A stretch of 64,000 nt of DNA. It comes from Stentor coeruleus (lineage: Eukaryota; Ciliophora; Heterotrichea; Heterotrichida; Stentoridae). Positions 62,554 to 64,000 of this stretch are shown here, one piece after another. Where the stretch lies: positions 49,377-113,376 of the forward strand of contig MPUH01000088.1 in NCBI GenBank assembly GCA_001970955.1. The letters run 5' to 3'. The notes beneath the pieces were generated by a model. That model was not told the DNA's origin, made no database searches, and worked only from the letters and a program-made list of their open reading frames with translations. A program made the position numbers and the translations under genes. Numbering within the stretch: position 1 is the first letter of the stretch; every line of letters starts with the position of its first letter.

Positions 62554-63546
62554 CTATTTTGTATAATAAACAGAAGAATATGCGAATTCTGGAGGAGTTA
62601 TTTCTTCAGTTTTATCTAAATCTTCATATGAAAGGAGTTTATTCGGGAATTTTCTTTGCGAAAAATCATTCTCTCGATTCTTTTTCTCTGATTTTACAAC
62701 GCATAAACTCATTTTCCGTGAACTTCTAATTTCATTCTTTTGTATTTTAAGTTGTTTACTGAAAACTGAAATAATGTATTTATAATCTGGCTTTTCTTCA
62801 AAAGCTAGACTTTTTGTATAATCTAAAAATTGGCAAAATTCTTTTGGAAGATTTTTGCATAGATGTTCTGATGATATCCGAGCTTTATAATTTCCAATTG
62901 CTAACCATTTTTCTTTTGGAGATTTATTTGATATATGAAACCATGGAAGATTTCCTAAAGCTATATAAATAAGTGTATAAGCAAAATTTATCAAATCATC
63001 CCTTCTACTTAAAGTTAAACCTCTATGACAGTTTAATGAAGCAAATCTAGAACTTCCTACTATAGTTGCGGTAGGCTTAAGTAATATATGTTTATTTTTC
63101 CTTATGAATTTTGAAGATAAACCAAAGTCTATAAGGTTTAGGGTTTTAGATTTTGTATAGAGAAATTGGTTGGGTTTGATGTCTTTATGGATAATTTTTT
63201 TCCTGTGGATCCGTTCTATGATTTTTAACCCGTCAATTGCGAATTTAAATATTGTACTAAAGGAAAGATTATTCCTGAAATAGTCAAAAATCGATATTTC
63301 AAGTAAATCCATAATTATACCATTGGTTTTATTGGATACTAGAAAATCGTGGACCTTTGGAATACCTTTACAATCTTTAAGTCTGCAAAGAAAATTATAC
63401 TCAAGATTAGCTAAAACGCTTTTTTCAATAATTTTCAATGCAAATGGTTTACCTTCAGAATTTATCACTTTGTAAACTTCGCTAAAGCCCCCTTCACCTA
63501 TTTTTTTCTCAATTGTATATCCTTTGTCGGAAATGATTCGCTTCAT
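62554..63546 (-). CDS. CK1-family protein kinase
   Basis: A 330-residue kinase. Glycine loop IGEGGFSEVYKV, catalytic lysine in ALKII, catalytic loop HKDIKPNQFL, metal site DFGLSSKF, and the casein-kinase-1 signature SSRFASLNCHRGLTLSRRDD in place of the usual APE motif. Compared with classic CK1 the HRD Arg is Lys and PEN is PNQ: the loop Asn is replaced by Gln in KPNQFL, though the neighbouring N is close by. The C-terminal 60 residues are basic and polar. CK1 kinases act on pre-phosphorylated or acidic sites in many pathways. Ciliates have expanded this family; the specific role here is unknown. Confidence 0.9.
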   Translation of the reverse strand: MKRIISDKGYTIEKKIGEGGFSEVYKVINSEGKPFALKIIEKSVLANLEYNFLCRLKDCKGIPKVHDFLVSNKTNGIIMDLLEISIFDYFRNNLSFSTIFKFAIDGLKIIERIHRKKIIHKDIKPNQFLYTKSKTLNLIDFGLSSKFIRKNKHILLKPTATIVGSSRFASLNCHRGLTLSRRDDLINFAYTLIYIALGNLPWFHISNKSPKEKWLAIGNYKARISSEHLCKNLPKEFCQFLDYTKSLAFEEKPDYKYIISVFSKQLKIQKNEIRSSRKMSLCVVKSEKKNRENDFSQRKFPNKLLSYEDLDKTEEITPPEFAYSSVYYTK

Positions 63547-64000
63547 TTTTTATATTACTGAGTAAAGTTTCAGTGGAAAATGTCAGTGGAAATTTTATGT
63601 AATGTAAATACCAGAAAGCATAGGAAAATTGTATTAGGGATTAGCCTTATATCAAAACATTTAAGTTATTTATGCAATATAATACAATATTTTAACAATT
63701 TTTTTATATATATAATTCAATATATATTCTTATTGTAAGAATAGACATACATCAAATTCTAGAATTATTCTAAATTATAAGAAAAGATCATATTATGTTA
63801 TTGCGATTTTATATTGAGTATTGAATGTTGTTTCATTAAAAAAATGTTTTCTATGGGTATAGAAAAGATTAGCCAAAATCAAAATGTTTTTTTTATTAGT
63901 TTTTTGTAGATAAAATCTGTGAGATTATTGAATTATTCAAATGCTTTATAATTTTTTGCATTTCTCACTAGTTTTTGTTTTTAATAAGACCATGCAAGTT
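63547..64000. other. AT-rich end of the window, no gene seen
   Basis: Upstream side of the CK1-family gene. No coding frame, telomeric repeat or RNA signature was found. Confidence 0.45.

Noticed and set aside
1-64000. TGA read as tryptophan (Blepharisma-type code)
   Set aside because: Conserved Trp codons are TGG in every gene checked, and no frame is rescued by reading through TGA.

Overview
The window reads as macronuclear-type DNA of a heterotrich ciliate, most like Stentor. It is strongly AT-rich with short intergenic gaps. Conserved tryptophans are TGG, and no long frame is interrupted at TAA, TAG or TGA except at introns and at obvious breaks. The eight introns I could place are only 15 or 16 nt long. 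Protein families (CDPK-type kinases, TTLL, PDK1, BOP1, eS28, MAM33, CCCH proteins) are eukaryotic and ciliate-like. The species call is inference; tiny introns with the standard code are the published hallmark of Stentor coeruleus.

Layout. 0-9 kb, all on +: the 3' part of a CDPK-like pseudokinase, an R2R3 Myb protein, a PDK1-type kinase with PH domain, a TTL-family ligase and a second, complete CDPK-like pseudokinase. 9.4-18.4 kb on -: a 1781-aa HEAT-repeat protein in four exons (HEATR5/Laa1-like) and a 1007-aa E/K/R-rich helical protein with a Cys-rich tail. 18.4-32.9 kb: an accessory-looking island of membrane acyltransferases (NRF-6/acyltransferase-3 family), with a decayed fragment, two tandemly duplicated intact genes, a truncated and frameshifted copy, and one intact copy on +. 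33-41 kb: BOP1, an EF-hand/WD40 protein, ribosomal protein eS28 and an EXD2-like exonuclease. 41.3-52 kb: two more acyltransferases bracketing a MAM33/p32 protein, a secreted FG-GAP repeat protein, a decayed unknown gene, a CCCH zinc-finger protein and a coiled-coil protein. 52.8-64 kb: a canonical CDPK, a protein whose N-terminus resembles the MLKL four-helix bundle, a probable mitochondrial helical-repeat protein split by assembly artefacts, a 3-hydroxyisobutyryl-CoA hydrolase-like gene with one frameshift, and a CK1-family kinase.

The genes do not form operons; each has its own A/C-rich 5' flank and T/G-rich 3' flank. The themes that recur are calcium/kinase signalling (three CDPK-type genes, two of them catalytically dead by sequence, plus PDK1 and CK1) and a birth-and-death family of acyltransferases (seven copies, two of them broken). 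No tRNA, rRNA, CRISPR array or transposase was seen. Four single N characters sit at exact or near-exact duplicated contig ends and should be read as unmerged overlaps, not biology.
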